Shown here one piece after another: positions 52,073-61,426 of a stretch of DNA of 64,000 nt. The stretch is from DATATB01 sp036268995. Its GTDB lineage: Bacteria; Planctomycetota; Planctomycetia; Pirellulales; PNKZ01. Within the stretch, counting starts at the first letter, position 1. Each line of letters opens with the position of its first letter. The DNA is taken from NCBI GenBank assembly GCA_036268995.1, contig DATATB010000068.1:71180-135179 (forward strand), in the 5' to 3' direction. The notes under the pieces are model-generated. The model did not search any database. It had not been told where the DNA came from and saw nothing but the letters and a program-made list of their open reading frames with translations. The translations under genes and the position numbers were made by a program.

Positions 52073-54352
52073 GTGAGTTCGGAAACCATCACAACTGCCG
52101 CCGACCCGCACGCCCCGCAACCCGGGCCGGACGATCTGAAGTCGCTGTTGTCGCGGCTGCGCCGCGGCGTGCGCGCGTATTTGTGGGGTCGCGGCGTCGG
52201 CCGGCTGATCGTCTGGCTGGGCGTCGTGCTCTGGGTCTGGCTCGCGCTCGATTGGTTCTTCGAACCGGCGCGCGACGTCCGCGTCGGGTTGCTCGTGATC
52301 GCGGCCCTGGTGATCGGCTGGCTCGTCGAGCGCTTGCTGCTGCGGCAGGTGTTCGTTTCGCTGCCTGACCGCAGCATGGCGATGGTCATCGAGCGGCATT
52401 ACCGCGTGTTGCAGGACACGCTGGTCACGGCCGTGGAATTGGACGACGATCCGAAGCATCTCGCCCCGTTCACGCGCGAAATGCTGGACGACACACGCCG
52501 CGCGGCCGCGCGCATGGCCGGGGCCGTGGAATTGCGACACGTGTTCAATTATTCGCCGCTGGTCGCCAGCAGCCTGGCGGCTTGCGGCTTGCTGCTCTCA
52601 TTTGGCATCTTCGCCCTGGTCGCTCCGGCCAGCTTTCGGGTCGGCATGGCCCGGCTGGCACTGGCCGACGTGGCCTGGCCGCGGCAGTCGCTGCTCGTGA
52701 TCGAGGGTTTTCCCAAGGGCGAAGCCGTCGTAGCCAAGGGCGGCGATCTGACGATCATCGTCAAGGCCGACATGCACAAAATCGTGCCCAAGGTGGTCGA
52801 AGTCCGCTATCGCAACGAGCAGGGCGCCCGCGAGCGCAAGCCGATGGTCCGCGAAGGCAACGCCGTGCCCGGCCGCGACCGCTATCAGCATTTTGAATAC
52901 ACTTTCCAGAACGTGCTCGCGCCGCTGGAATTCGAAGTTCGCGGCGGCGATGCCCGGCTGCACCGGCTGCGCGTCCGCGTGGTCGATAGCCCCACGATCG
53001 CCACCCGGCTGTACTGCGAGTATCCGGCCTACACGGGCCTTGCGCCGCGCGAGCTGCCGCTGGCTGCCTCGCTGCCGATCCCGCGCGGTTCGCGGGCCAC
53101 GATTCGCGCCACGGCCAACAAGAACCTGGATCGGGTCCAGGCCAGCGAAACCACGGCTGCCCGCTCGGGCGATCTGGAGCAAGTGCCGCTGGCTGACCCG
53201 CGCCGCTTCGAGTACACGATTCCGCGGCTCGACGTCGACACGACCATCGCCTTCATGCTGCTGGATCACGATGGGATCAGCAATCGCGATCCGGTGCGGA
53301 TTGCACTGGCCGCCACGCCGGACGTCGCCCCCCAAGTGAATGTGCGCCCCTCGGGCATCGGCACGGCCATCACCGTGCGGGCTCGCGTGCCGCTGGCCGG
53401 CCAGATCGACGACGACTACGGCATCTCGAAAGCTTGGATCGACTACGCGGCCAACGGCGCCAAGGCCGCCCAGCAGCCGCTCAAGCTGGCCGGCAGCATG
53501 CCCGTGCAGCTCAGGATCGACACGGCCCTGGAGATCGCCCCGCTGGGACTCAAGCCGGGGCAGAAGCTGAACCTGGGGGTGCAAGCAGCCGATTTCTGCC
53601 GCATGCCCGAGCATCCCGAGCCCAATGTCGGGCAAGGCGAGCGTTTTCTGCTGGACGTCGTCACGCCCGAGCAGTTGCGGGCGATGCTCGAGGCCCGCGA
53701 ATTGAATTTGCGGCAGCGGTTCGAAACGATTCTGGGCGAAGTGGTTGAGACGCGTGATTCGCTCAGCGAGCTGGAACTGGGCGAACCGAAGGCCGACGCG
53801 GCACAAAAATCGCAGCCCGGCCGCAACCGCGCCGTCGCGCGCGAGCCGGGCGACGCCCCCGAGGCGGCCGCCAATTCGCCCGAGCGGCGCTTGGAGCGGA
53901 GCCGCCTGCGCGTGGAGCGGGCCGTGCAAAACGGCCAGAAAAACGCCGAGGAAGTGGCCGGCGTGGCCACCGCTTTTGATGGGATTCGCGAAGAACTGAT
54001 CAACAATCGGGTCGACACCGAGGAGCTGCGCATCCGGCTCAAGGACAATATCGCCGATCCCCTGCGAATCGTGGCCCAGCAAATGTTTCCGGAGCTGGAA
54101 AAGCGGCTCCAAACGCTCAATCAAAGCCTGCCTTTGGCGGCTGCGCAGGTTCTGCCGGCGCGGCAGGCCGCCGCCGAGCAGGCTGACGCGATTGTAGTGG
54201 CCATGCAACGCGCGCGGGACCGGATGCTCGAATTGGAGACGTTCAACGAGGCTTTGGACCTGCTCCGGGCCATCATCGACCAGCAAAAAAATGTGACCGA
54301 AGAGACAAAAAAACAGCGTGCCGAGCAGGTACGTAAGCTCTTGGAAGACTAG
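52073..54352 (+). CDS. DUF4175-like membrane protein with coiled-coil C-terminus
   Basis: 759 aa from GTG at 52073. The frame is open far upstream inside the preceding gene, but there it is an out-of-frame shadow. This GTG gives SSETITTAADPHAPQPGPDDLKSLLSRL as a cytoplasmic leader. Two close helices (LIVWLGVVLWVWLALDWFF; GLLVIAALVIGWLVERLLL) and a third (LVASSLAACGLLLSFGIFAL) precede several Ig-like beta domains to residue ~520. A Glu/Arg-rich coiled coil then runs to the end (RARDRMLELETFNEALDLLRAI). It resembles DUF4175 proteins that accompany MoxR/VWA genes in alphaproteobacteria. Start codon choice is the main uncertainty. Confidence 0.8.
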   Translation: MSSETITTAADPHAPQPGPDDLKSLLSRLRRGVRAYLWGRGVGRLIVWLGVVLWVWLALDWFFEPARDVRVGLLVIAALVIGWLVERLLLRQVFVSLPDRSMAMVIERHYRVLQDTLVTAVELDDDPKHLAPFTREMLDDTRRAAARMAGAVELRHVFNYSPLVASSLAACGLLLSFGIFALVAPASFRVGMARLALADVAWPRQSLLVIEGFPKGEAVVAKGGDLTIIVKADMHKIVPKVVEVRYRNEQGARERKPMVREGNAVPGRDRYQHFEYTFQNVLAPLEFEVRGGDARLHRLRVRVVDSPTIATRLYCEYPAYTGLAPRELPLAASLPIPRGSRATIRATANKNLDRVQASETTAARSGDLEQVPLADPRRFEYTIPRLDVDTTIAFMLLDHDGISNRDPVRIALAATPDVAPQVNVRPSGIGTAITVRARVPLAGQIDDDYGISKAWIDYAANGAKAAQQPLKLAGSMPVQLRIDTALEIAPLGLKPGQKLNLGVQAADFCRMPEHPEPNVGQGERFLLDVVTPEQLRAMLEARELNLRQRFETILGEVVETRDSLSELELGEPKADAAQKSQPGRNRAVAREPGDAPEAAANSPERRLERSRLRVERAVQNGQKNAEEVAGVATAFDGIREELINNRVDTEELRIRLKDNIADPLRIVAQQMFPELEKRLQTLNQSLPLAAAQVLPARQAAAEQADAIVVAMQRARDRMLELETFNEALDLLRAIIDQQKNVTEETKKQRAEQVRKLLED

Positions 54353-54420
54353 AATTAACGAGAGCCGCCGGGGCCTGTCCGGCACCCGGCTCGGGGACGT
54401 GATTCGGGGGGGTCAAAAAC

Positions 54421-56301
54421 ATGGCGACAGCACGGATCGTCTGCCGCACGCACTGGGGGCTGCTGGCCGCCGGCGCTTGTGTCGCTTGCACCCTGTTGGG
54501 CCAGGCGGTATCGGCCGACCCGACCGCTGACGTCAAAACCGGCCCCGCCGCCATGCCGGCAGCCAAACTCTCGGCCGCTCAGCGGCTGTCTCTGAGCCAG
54601 CAGCAGGTTGCGGCGAAGTTCGAAGCCTTCGAAAAAGTCCTGCTGCGGATGGCCGAACTCACGGCCGCCGCCGATCCCAAACGGGCCGCCCTGCTCCGCC
54701 GCGCCGTGGCCCAGAGCAAAGAGCAAGGCATCGGCCTGCAAATGGACACGCTCGTGGCCGCGCTCGGCCATGACAAGCTGTCCGACGCCCTCAAGGAACA
54801 GCAGTCCGTCGGGCAAGAGCTTGGCCAATTGCTCGATTTGCTCCTCTCCGAACAACGCAGCGAGCGCGTCAAGGACGAGCGCCAGCGACTCAAGCGGCAG
54901 ATCCAGCAGCTCAAGGAATTGATCAACAAACAAATCGAGTTAAAGGCCGAAACGGCCCGCGCTCCGCAGACCAAAGAGCTGGCCACCCCGCAAGGCCGGC
55001 TGGCCGAAGAAACCGGCCGCCTGGCCCGCGACATGCAACCGCCCGACAAAGCGCAAGCCGACGCGGCGAATCCGTCGGACAAGAATCCGTCGGGCAAAAG
55101 TCAGTCGGATAAAAACCCATCGGATAAAAAATCGTCAGACAAAAAGGCATCGGATAAGAACGCAGGCAAGGACTCAAAATCTTCCGACAAGAAACCGACC
55201 GGCGACAAATCCTCGCGGCAGAAGCCGGGCAAGGAATCATCGCCTGCGGACAAACCGGCGAGCGAGTCGCAAAAGCCCAGCGGTGAGCAGAAGCCTGGCA
55301 AGTCGGGCGAGAAGTCGGCCGGCAAGCCGCCGCAATCGCCCCAAGATAGCGGCGAGTCGCCCGACAAATCCGGCAAACCGAAGTCCGGAAAATCACAGTC
55401 TGGAAAACCCCAATCGGGCCAGCCGCAATCCGAGTCGCCCGAAGACCAGCAGGCTCAGGCGGACCAACCGTCGGCCGAGGAGCAGGAGTCGCCGGGCCGC
55501 AAACGCGTCGCCGCGGCGCGCCAGGCGATGGAAGAAGCTCAAAAGAAACTCGAAGAAGCCAAACGCGAAGGCGCCCAGAAGGACCAGGAAGAAGCTTTGC
55601 GGCAGTTGGAGCAGGCCAAGGCGGAGCTCGAAGAAATCCTGCGTCAGTTGCGCGACGAAGAAGTGGAGCGCGTGCTGGCCCAGCTCGAAGCCCGCTTCCG
55701 CCACATGCTGGCGCTGGAGCGTGAAGTGTACGAAGGGACGCAGCGGCTGGACAAGGTGCCGCAGGCCAAGCGCGGCCGCGGCGACGAGATCGAGGCCGGA
55801 CGGCTCAGCCGGCGGCAGGCCATGATCGTGATCGAGGCGGAAAAGGCCCTGGCCGTGCTGCACGAAGAAGGCTCGGCCGTGGCGCTGCCCGAGGCTGTCG
55901 AGGAAATGCGCGAGGACATGGAAACCGTCGTCGGCCGGCTGGCCGCGGCGAAGGTCGACGCGCAGACGCAAGGCATTGAAGAAGACATCATCGCCGCGCT
56001 GGAAGAGACGATCGCGGCCTTGGATAAAGCCCAGCGCGACAAGCAGGCGAAAAAGGCGCCTCCCGGCGGCGGGGGGCAATCCCAAGAACCGCCACTGGTG
56101 GACCAGTTGGCCGAATTGAAAATGATTCGCGCCCTGCAAATGCGCGTCAACACCCGCACGCAGCGCTACTCGAAACTCGTCAGCGGCGATCTCGGACAAG
56201 GCCAAACGCCCGAAATGCTCGAAGCGCTCAAGCGCCTGGCCGAGCGCGAGCAACGGATTTTTCGGGCCACACGCGACATCGTGGTGGGGAAGAACCAATG
56301 A
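54421..56301 (+). CDS. Secreted coiled-coil protein with Lys/Ser/Asp-rich linker
   Basis: 626 aa with a signal peptide (GLLAAGACVACTLLGQAVSA). Residues ~45-200 are helical. Residues ~215-350 are extremely low complexity, built on PSDK/SDKK/SGK units with few hydrophobic residues, and are certainly disordered. A long coiled coil follows (~355-430, EEAQKKLEEAKREG ... LEQAKAELEEILRQLRDEE), then a helical C-terminal part (VVDQLAELKMIRALQMRVNTRTQ-like). The pattern, disordered spacer between helical bundles, suits a cell-envelope spanning or tethering protein. No enzymatic motif. Its stop overlaps the next start by four bases (ATGA). Confidence 0.85.
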   Translation: MATARIVCRTHWGLLAAGACVACTLLGQAVSADPTADVKTGPAAMPAAKLSAAQRLSLSQQQVAAKFEAFEKVLLRMAELTAAADPKRAALLRRAVAQSKEQGIGLQMDTLVAALGHDKLSDALKEQQSVGQELGQLLDLLLSEQRSERVKDERQRLKRQIQQLKELINKQIELKAETARAPQTKELATPQGRLAEETGRLARDMQPPDKAQADAANPSDKNPSGKSQSDKNPSDKKSSDKKASDKNAGKDSKSSDKKPTGDKSSRQKPGKESSPADKPASESQKPSGEQKPGKSGEKSAGKPPQSPQDSGESPDKSGKPKSGKSQSGKPQSGQPQSESPEDQQAQADQPSAEEQESPGRKRVAAARQAMEEAQKKLEEAKREGAQKDQEEALRQLEQAKAELEEILRQLRDEEVERVLAQLEARFRHMLALEREVYEGTQRLDKVPQAKRGRGDEIEAGRLSRRQAMIVIEAEKALAVLHEEGSAVALPEAVEEMREDMETVVGRLAAAKVDAQTQGIEEDIIAALEETIAALDKAQRDKQAKKAPPGGGGQSQEPPLVDQLAELKMIRALQMRVNTRTQRYSKLVSGDLGQGQTPEMLEALKRLAEREQRIFRATRDIVVGKNQ

Positions 56302-57371
56302 ACCGCACGCAGATCATGGATTGGCGCTCGATCTGGCCGGCTTGCACGGCGGCGATCGTGTTGGCACTGGCCGGAAGCTGGGCTTCAGCGGCCGAGGTGA
56401 GCGATGCGTTTGCCACCACGCCCACGCTCGTCCCGCCCAAAACGCTGGCCGTGCTCGATGAGCTCGAGCATTGGCTGGTCGAGCGCGGCGCCACGAAGCA
56501 AGCCCGCGAGCAAATGCGCGCCGAGTGGACGGACGCCGAGCATCCCGTGACGCGGTCGGTGCTGTTGGATCGGCTGGCGGCCGGTTTTGCCACGGCCGAC
56601 GCTCGTGCGCGGGAACTGGTCGACGTCTGCTCACGCCCGCGCACGAATTTCAAACTTCCCGACGTCGCCTGGCTGGCGGCGGCCGATACGCCGGCTTTCG
56701 AGGCTCGCAATCTGCGAGTTTATTACGGTCGCTGGTTGGCGCACGAGGCGATGTACGACGAACTGCTGGAGCAAGTGAAAGGCTTGGATCCCGCGCAAGC
56801 GGCCGATCCGGCCACGCTGCTGTTTTGCCAAAGCGTGGCCTACCATCGCTTGCTGGACAAGGACGCCGGGTTGAAGACCGTCGACCGCTTGCTGCACGAC
56901 GTGGCGTCCGTGCCCGCGCGCTACCTGTCGCTGGCCAAACTCATGCGGGCCGATTTGAACGAGCTGGAAGACGAATCGCTGGATCACATCGCGCGGCGCA
57001 TGGACGACATCCGGCGGCGGCTCGACTTGGGCCGGGCGGGCAAAAAGGTCCGCACCGAAGAAGACGGCGTGATTGCCTCGCTCGACAAGATGATTGAAGA
57101 CATGGAAAAAAAGGCGCAACAACAGCAACAGCAAAGCAGCGGCAGCTCGGGCCCCGCATCGCCGATGCAGGATAGCCGCATCGCGCCGCTGAAAGGGCCC
57201 GGCGACGTGGCCCACCGCGACATCGGCCACAAGTCGGGCTGGGGCAATCTGCCGCCGAAGCAGCGCGAACAGGCCTTGCAGGAAATCGGCAAGGATTTTC
57301 CGGCCCATTATCGCGACGTCATCGAGCAATACTTCCGCCGCCTCGCCAGCGAGGGCAGCGAAACGCCATGA
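56298..57371 (+). CDS. Secreted helical protein of unknown function
   Basis: 357 aa. Signal peptide in IWPACTAAIVLALAGSWASA. The mature part is almost all helical, with a region around residues 85-250 that could be TPR-like (ALFFCQ-type helices; AKLMRADLNELEDESLDHIARRMDDIRRRLD). A Gln run (seven Gln) followed by Ser/Gly breaks it near residue 275. The end (NLPPKQREQALQEIGKDFPAHYRDVIEQYFRRL) is strongly reminiscent of C-termini in neighbouring planctomycete cluster proteins, where PAHYRDVIEQYFRRLA precedes the stop. No known domain. Overlaps both neighbours by ATGA. Confidence 0.82.
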   Translation: MNRTQIMDWRSIWPACTAAIVLALAGSWASAAEVSDAFATTPTLVPPKTLAVLDELEHWLVERGATKQAREQMRAEWTDAEHPVTRSVLLDRLAAGFATADARARELVDVCSRPRTNFKLPDVAWLAAADTPAFEARNLRVYYGRWLAHEAMYDELLEQVKGLDPAQAADPATLLFCQSVAYHRLLDKDAGLKTVDRLLHDVASVPARYLSLAKLMRADLNELEDESLDHIARRMDDIRRRLDLGRAGKKVRTEEDGVIASLDKMIEDMEKKAQQQQQQSSGSSGPASPMQDSRIAPLKGPGDVAHRDIGHKSGWGNLPPKQREQALQEIGKDFPAHYRDVIEQYFRRLASEGSETP

Positions 57372-58543
57372 GTGTTGCACCCTTGTTGCTGATCCTGGTC
57401 ACCTTGGCTGCGCCGCCCGAGTTCACGGCGCAGTTGGGCGACGGCCAGCAAGTCGCCGGGCAGTTGGTCGAGCTTTCGCCTAATCGCACCGTGATGGAAA
57501 CCGCCTCGGGCCGGCGCGACCTCGGCCAGATCACCGAATTGCGCTTGCACAAGTCCGTTGAAGCCAAACGCCCACCGCTGCACGTCGACCTGTGGGACGG
57601 CTCGTCGCTGGCCGCCGAAACGTTTCGGACCGACGAGAAACAGGCGCTCGTGACGCTTGCCGGTGGTCGAAAACTGAGCTTCGACCAGAAGCTCGTGGCC
57701 AGCGTGCGCTTTCACGACCAATCGGCCGACGTGGCTCGGCAATGGAACGAAATCCTGAAAGGTGGTCGGACCGACGACGTGCTGGTCGTGCGCAAGCAAG
57801 ACTCGCTCGACGCGCTCTCGGGCGTGATCGGCAACGTCGGCAATGAGACGGTCCCCTTCACGCTCGGCGACGAAACGATCAACGTCAAGCTGACTAAAGT
57901 CGCAGGGCTCGTCTACGCTCGCCCAGCCGACGCTCGACCGCTGCCGCCGGCCTTTTGCACGCTCAGCGACGCCTCGGGCACGCGCTTGGCCGCGCACCAG
58001 GTGGTCATCGCCGACGGCCGGGCACGCGTCAGCAGCCCCTCTGGGCTGGAATTGGAAATGCCACTGGACCGGCTAGAGCAGATTCGCTTCCGCGTGCAAT
58101 TCTTGAGCGATCTCGTGCCGGAGCGGATGGTTTACACCCCGCTGCTGGGCAGCAGCCAGACGACCAAGTCCGACCGCACGTTCTTTGCGCCGCGGCTGAA
58201 TCGCGCGCTGGAGCCGGGCGGCATGCGGTTGGGCGATCGCGGATATGCCAAGGGGCTGGCCATGTACAGCCGCAGCGAAGTGGTGTTTCGCCTGCCGGGC
58301 GCCTTCGGCCGCTTGCAGGCAATGGCCGGCATCGACGACGCCGTGCGGCCCGGCGGCAATGTGCGGCTCTTGATCTATGGCGATGATCGGCTGCTGCTCG
58401 AGGAAGTGTTCACCGGCCGCGATTCGCCGCGAAAGCTGGATGTCGATATCCGTGGAGTCGCGCGGCTGAAGATCGTCGCGGATTTCAACGGCGACGAGGT
58501 GGCGGACCACCTCGACCTTTGCGAGGCAAGGATTCTCGAATGA
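57368..58543 (+). CDS. Exported protein with NPCBM/NEW2 carbohydrate-binding-like domain
   Basis: 391 aa with a short signal peptide (MSVAPLLLILVTLAAPP). The N-terminal half is made of beta-strand repeats around FTAQLGDGQQVAGQLVEL and LHVDLWDGSSLAAETF. These look like two copies of a small Sm-like or SH3-like unit. The C-terminal ~130 residues match an NPCBM/NEW2 domain: RLGDRGYAKGLAMYSRSEVVF, LQAMAGIDDAVR, VRLLIYGDDRLLLEE and LDLCEARIL. NPCBM domains bind glycans in glycosidases, but no catalytic domain is attached here. It could hold the cluster products to cell-surface sugar. ATGA overlaps at both ends. Confidence 0.87.
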   Translation: MSVAPLLLILVTLAAPPEFTAQLGDGQQVAGQLVELSPNRTVMETASGRRDLGQITELRLHKSVEAKRPPLHVDLWDGSSLAAETFRTDEKQALVTLAGGRKLSFDQKLVASVRFHDQSADVARQWNEILKGGRTDDVLVVRKQDSLDALSGVIGNVGNETVPFTLGDETINVKLTKVAGLVYARPADARPLPPAFCTLSDASGTRLAAHQVVIADGRARVSSPSGLELEMPLDRLEQIRFRVQFLSDLVPERMVYTPLLGSSQTTKSDRTFFAPRLNRALEPGGMRLGDRGYAKGLAMYSRSEVVFRLPGAFGRLQAMAGIDDAVRPGGNVRLLIYGDDRLLLEEVFTGRDSPRKLDVDIRGVARLKIVADFNGDEVADHLDLCEARILE

Positions 58544-60354
58544 AGTATGCGTTGCCAGCCTGGTTTTTCGCCGGCCTGTCGCTGTTTGCCTGCATCGCCG
58601 GTCCGGCTTCGGCCGCCGCCGACCTCGATCCGGCCGTGGCCGAGGCCGAAGCCGAGCGCGTGGCCTCGATGGAGCGGGCCTGCCGCACGGCCGTCGTGAT
58701 CTTTGCCCACCAGGGCAACGACGGCGGTTCCGGCGTGGTGATCTCGCCCGACGGCTACGCGCTGAGCAACTTTCACGTAGTCCAGGCGGCCGGCAATGCC
58801 ATGAAGTGCGGCATGACCGATGGCCGGCTGTACGACGCCGTGATCGTCGGAGTCGATCCGGTGGGCGACGTGGCCCTGATCAAGCTGCTGGGCCGCGACG
58901 ATTTTCCCTGCGCCGAACTGATCGATAGCGACGAAGTGAGCCAAGGCGACTGGGTGTTTGCCGTCGGCAATCCGTTTTTGCTGGCCACCGACTACAAGCC
59001 CACCGTGACGTACGGCATCGTCTCGGGCGTGCATCGCTATCAATATCCGGCCGGCACGCTGCTGGAATACACCGACTGCCTGCAAACCGACGCCTCGATC
59101 AATCCCGGCAACTCGGGCGGCCCGCTGTTCAACGCCGAGGGGAAGCTGATCGGCGTCAACGGCCGCGGCTCGTTCGAAAAACGCGGCCGGGTGAACGTGG
59201 GCGTCGGCTACGCCATTTCGAGCAATCAACTGAAAAACTTCCTGGGGCATCTCAAGAGCGGCCGTATCCTCGATCACGCGACGCTGGGTGCCCGCGTCAG
59301 CAACGACGATCAGGGGCGCGTGCTGGTTTCGGACATCCTCGAAGATTCCGACGCCTATCGCCGCGGCCTGCGCTACGACGATGAGATCGTGAGCTTCGGC
59401 GGCCGGCCGATTCACACGGCCAACGCCTTCAAGAACGTGCTCGGCATTTTCCCCAAGGACTGGCAAGTGCCGCTCACCTACCGCCGCCAGGGCAAGACGT
59501 ACGACGTCTTCGTGCGCCTGGCCGGCGTACACGGTCAGCAAGAGCTGGCCGACAAGCTGGCCGAGCGGCCCAAGCTGGAAGTGCCCGACCCGGACAAGCG
59601 GCCGGGCAAGAAGAGCGAAAAGCCTGGTCCCGAAGGCCCCGAGCCGAAGCGCATTCCCTTGCCGCCGGCCATGCAGCCGAAGCAGAAGACGGCCGAAATG
59701 CCCGACGTCGTGCGCAAGCACTTCGAAGCCCGCAGCGGATACGCCAACTATTATTTCAATCGCCAGCGCCGTGGCGAGGTCTGGGCCAACTTCCAGGCTC
59801 ACAGTGACTTTACTACGGCCACCGGTGTCTGGACGCTGCGCGGCCAGTTGCTCACGCCCGGCGACTCGCAGTTGGAACTGTCCGACCGCGGCGTCGAGTG
59901 CGCGCTGCCCGGCGGCAATCAAAAGCTGCTCGTGCAAGGCAGCCTGGCCACTGCGGCGGACCCGCCCGACTCGGGCGGCATGCTGGCGGCCTTGTATCTC
60001 TGGCGGCGCTTCGTGGTTTTGGGGCCGGAAAAATTCGGCGACGTGTATTACGAAGGGACCGTGCCCATGCCGGGCCGCGCTGGCCTGGTCGATGCCCTGT
60101 ATGCCACTTCGGCGGGCGTGCAATGCCGGTTCCTGTTCGAGCCGGGCACGGGCCGGATGTTGAAAATGGAGCTGTTTCGCGCGAGCGGCGATGATCCCTG
60201 CGAGCTGATCTTCAGCAACGTACACGATCTGCCGGGCGCCGATGGCCAGGAGCGCGAGCTGCCGCACACGTTGGAAGTGCGCTACGGCGACCACACCTAC
60301 GCGATCTTCAAGTTCAGCGACATCAATCCCCGCCAACCCACCGCTTTGCCGTAA
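58540..60354 (+). CDS. Trypsin-like serine protease with PDZ domain (active triad)
   Basis: 604 aa from the ATG at 58540, which overlaps the previous stop by ATGA and gives a signal peptide (LPAWFFAGLSLFACIAGPASA). The HtrA-like protease domain has an intact triad: H79 in LSNFHVV, D110 in DPVGDVALIKL and S192 in NPGNSGGPL. A PDZ domain follows at ~245-335 (LVSDILEDSDAYRRGLRYDDEIVSFGGRPI). A Pro/Lys-rich linker precedes a third domain of ~210 residues (ARSGYANYYFNRQ to the end), unique to this group. It is the only member of three consecutive protease homologues able to cleave. Start of the next gene overlaps its stop by one base. Confidence 0.93.
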   Translation: MKYALPAWFFAGLSLFACIAGPASAAADLDPAVAEAEAERVASMERACRTAVVIFAHQGNDGGSGVVISPDGYALSNFHVVQAAGNAMKCGMTDGRLYDAVIVGVDPVGDVALIKLLGRDDFPCAELIDSDEVSQGDWVFAVGNPFLLATDYKPTVTYGIVSGVHRYQYPAGTLLEYTDCLQTDASINPGNSGGPLFNAEGKLIGVNGRGSFEKRGRVNVGVGYAISSNQLKNFLGHLKSGRILDHATLGARVSNDDQGRVLVSDILEDSDAYRRGLRYDDEIVSFGGRPIHTANAFKNVLGIFPKDWQVPLTYRRQGKTYDVFVRLAGVHGQQELADKLAERPKLEVPDPDKRPGKKSEKPGPEGPEPKRIPLPPAMQPKQKTAEMPDVVRKHFEARSGYANYYFNRQRRGEVWANFQAHSDFTTATGVWTLRGQLLTPGDSQLELSDRGVECALPGGNQKLLVQGSLATAADPPDSGGMLAALYLWRRFVVLGPEKFGDVYYEGTVPMPGRAGLVDALYATSAGVQCRFLFEPGTGRMLKMELFRASGDDPCELIFSNVHDLPGADGQERELPHTLEVRYGDHTYAIFKFSDINPRQPTALP

Positions 60355-61406
60355 TGACAAAATCCTCGCTGCTGCTGATCTGTCTCGCGTTGGCGACGGC
60401 CTGCGCACCGGCCGCGGCCGCCGGGCGCGCGAAGGCCGGCGATTCGTCGTTGGGTCAGACGGTTGCCCAAGTCGAGCCGAAGATCGTGAAGATCTACGGC
60501 GCCGGCGGCTATCGCGGTTTAGAGGCCTATCAGAGCGGGTTTCTGATCTCCGGCGAGGGGCATATCCTCACCGTCTGGAGCTACGTGCTGGATACCGATT
60601 ACATCACGGCCACGCTGAACGACGGCAGTCGCTACGACGCCAAGCTGTTGGCCGCCGATCCGCGGCTGGAGCTGGCCGTGTTGAAGATCGAGGCCCGTGA
60701 CCTGCCGCATTTCGATTTGCACACCGCGGCCGATGGTCCGGCCGGCAGCCGGGTGCTGGCCTTCAGCAACCTGTTTGGCGTGGCCACCGGCGACGAGCCG
60801 GCCAGCGTGCAGCACGGCGTGATTTCGGTGCGGACCAGGCTCGATGCGCGGCGTGGCGCGTACGAGACGCCCTATAAGGGCCCAATCTACGTGCTGGATG
60901 CCATGACCAATAACCCCGGCGCCGCCGGCGGTGCGCTGACCGACGTTCGCGGCCGGCTGCTGGGCATGCTGGGCAAAGAGCTGCGTAGCAGCGTCAGCAA
61001 CACCTGGCTCAACTATGCCCTGCCGATCGAGGAAATGACCAAAACCGTCGACTCCATTCTGGCCGGCAAATACGTCAAACGCTCGGCGGACGAGCGCGAG
61101 ATCAAACCGCAGCACGCCTGGAGTGCCCAGCGGCTGGGCCTGGTGCTCGTGCCCGACGTGCTGGAGCGGACACCGCCCTACATCGACGAAGTGCGTGCAG
61201 GCTCGGCTGCCGAGGCGGCCGGCTTGCGGCCCGACGACCTGGTGATCTTCATCGGCGACCGCCTGGTGGCCTCGTGCAAAGCCGTGACCTCGGAACTGGA
61301 ACGCACCGATCGGGCCGACCCTGTGAAGCTGACCGTCAGCCGGGAAAACGACCTAGTCGAGATCACGCTGCCGGCGGAGGCAAGGGAAGTGAAAAGTGAA
61401 AAGTGA
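60354..61406 (+). CDS. HtrA-like pseudoprotease with PDZ domain
   Basis: 350 aa with a signal peptide (LLLICLALATACAPAAA); the Cys at residue 17 might permit lipidation. The fold is trypsin-like (SGFLISGEGHILTVWSYVLD, VLAFSNLFGV, VQHGVISVR), and a PDZ domain follows at ~260-340 (VRAGSAAEAAGLRPDDLVIF). All three catalytic residues are changed: the His position is S76 in ILTVWSYV, the Asp position is E106 in DPRLELAVLKI, and the Ser position is A191 in NNPGAAGGAL. It cannot be an active serine protease. It probably binds substrates or regulates the neighbour. The stop lies in a tandem heptamer repeat and overlaps the GTG start of the next gene. Confidence 0.92.
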   Translation: MTKSSLLLICLALATACAPAAAAGRAKAGDSSLGQTVAQVEPKIVKIYGAGGYRGLEAYQSGFLISGEGHILTVWSYVLDTDYITATLNDGSRYDAKLLAADPRLELAVLKIEARDLPHFDLHTAADGPAGSRVLAFSNLFGVATGDEPASVQHGVISVRTRLDARRGAYETPYKGPIYVLDAMTNNPGAAGGALTDVRGRLLGMLGKELRSSVSNTWLNYALPIEEMTKTVDSILAGKYVKRSADEREIKPQHAWSAQRLGLVLVPDVLERTPPYIDEVRAGSAAEAAGLRPDDLVIFIGDRLVASCKAVTSELERTDRADPVKLTVSRENDLVEITLPAEAREVKSEK

Positions 61407-61426
61407 AAAGTGAAAAGTGGAAAGTG
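61389..61426. repeat. Tandem heptamer spanning a stop/start junction
   Basis: Units of GTGAAAA at 61389, 61396, 61403 and 61410, then GTGGAAA at 61417 and a final GTG. It encodes the last residues of one pseudoprotease (VKSEK) and the first of the next (KSEKWKV), and it supplies both the TGA stop and the GTG start. Confidence 0.85.

Noticed and set aside
50139..52076. 645-aa plus-strand open frame in a second phase of the second VWA gene
   Set aside because: Arg/Gly/Ala-rich, no motifs, entirely inside a well-supported gene.
52598..54385. 595-aa minus-strand open frame opposite the DUF4175-like gene
   Set aside because: Shadow frame with repetitive Arg/Gln/His composition.
58375..60408. 677-aa minus-strand open frame opposite the active protease
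   Set aside because: Shadow frame; the plus strand encodes an intact HtrA-like triad.
61389..61426. Heptamer run as a CRISPR or a sequencing artefact
   Set aside because: No spacers, so not CRISPR. Both adjoining genes stay in sensible frame with normal overlap, so an artefact is not needed.
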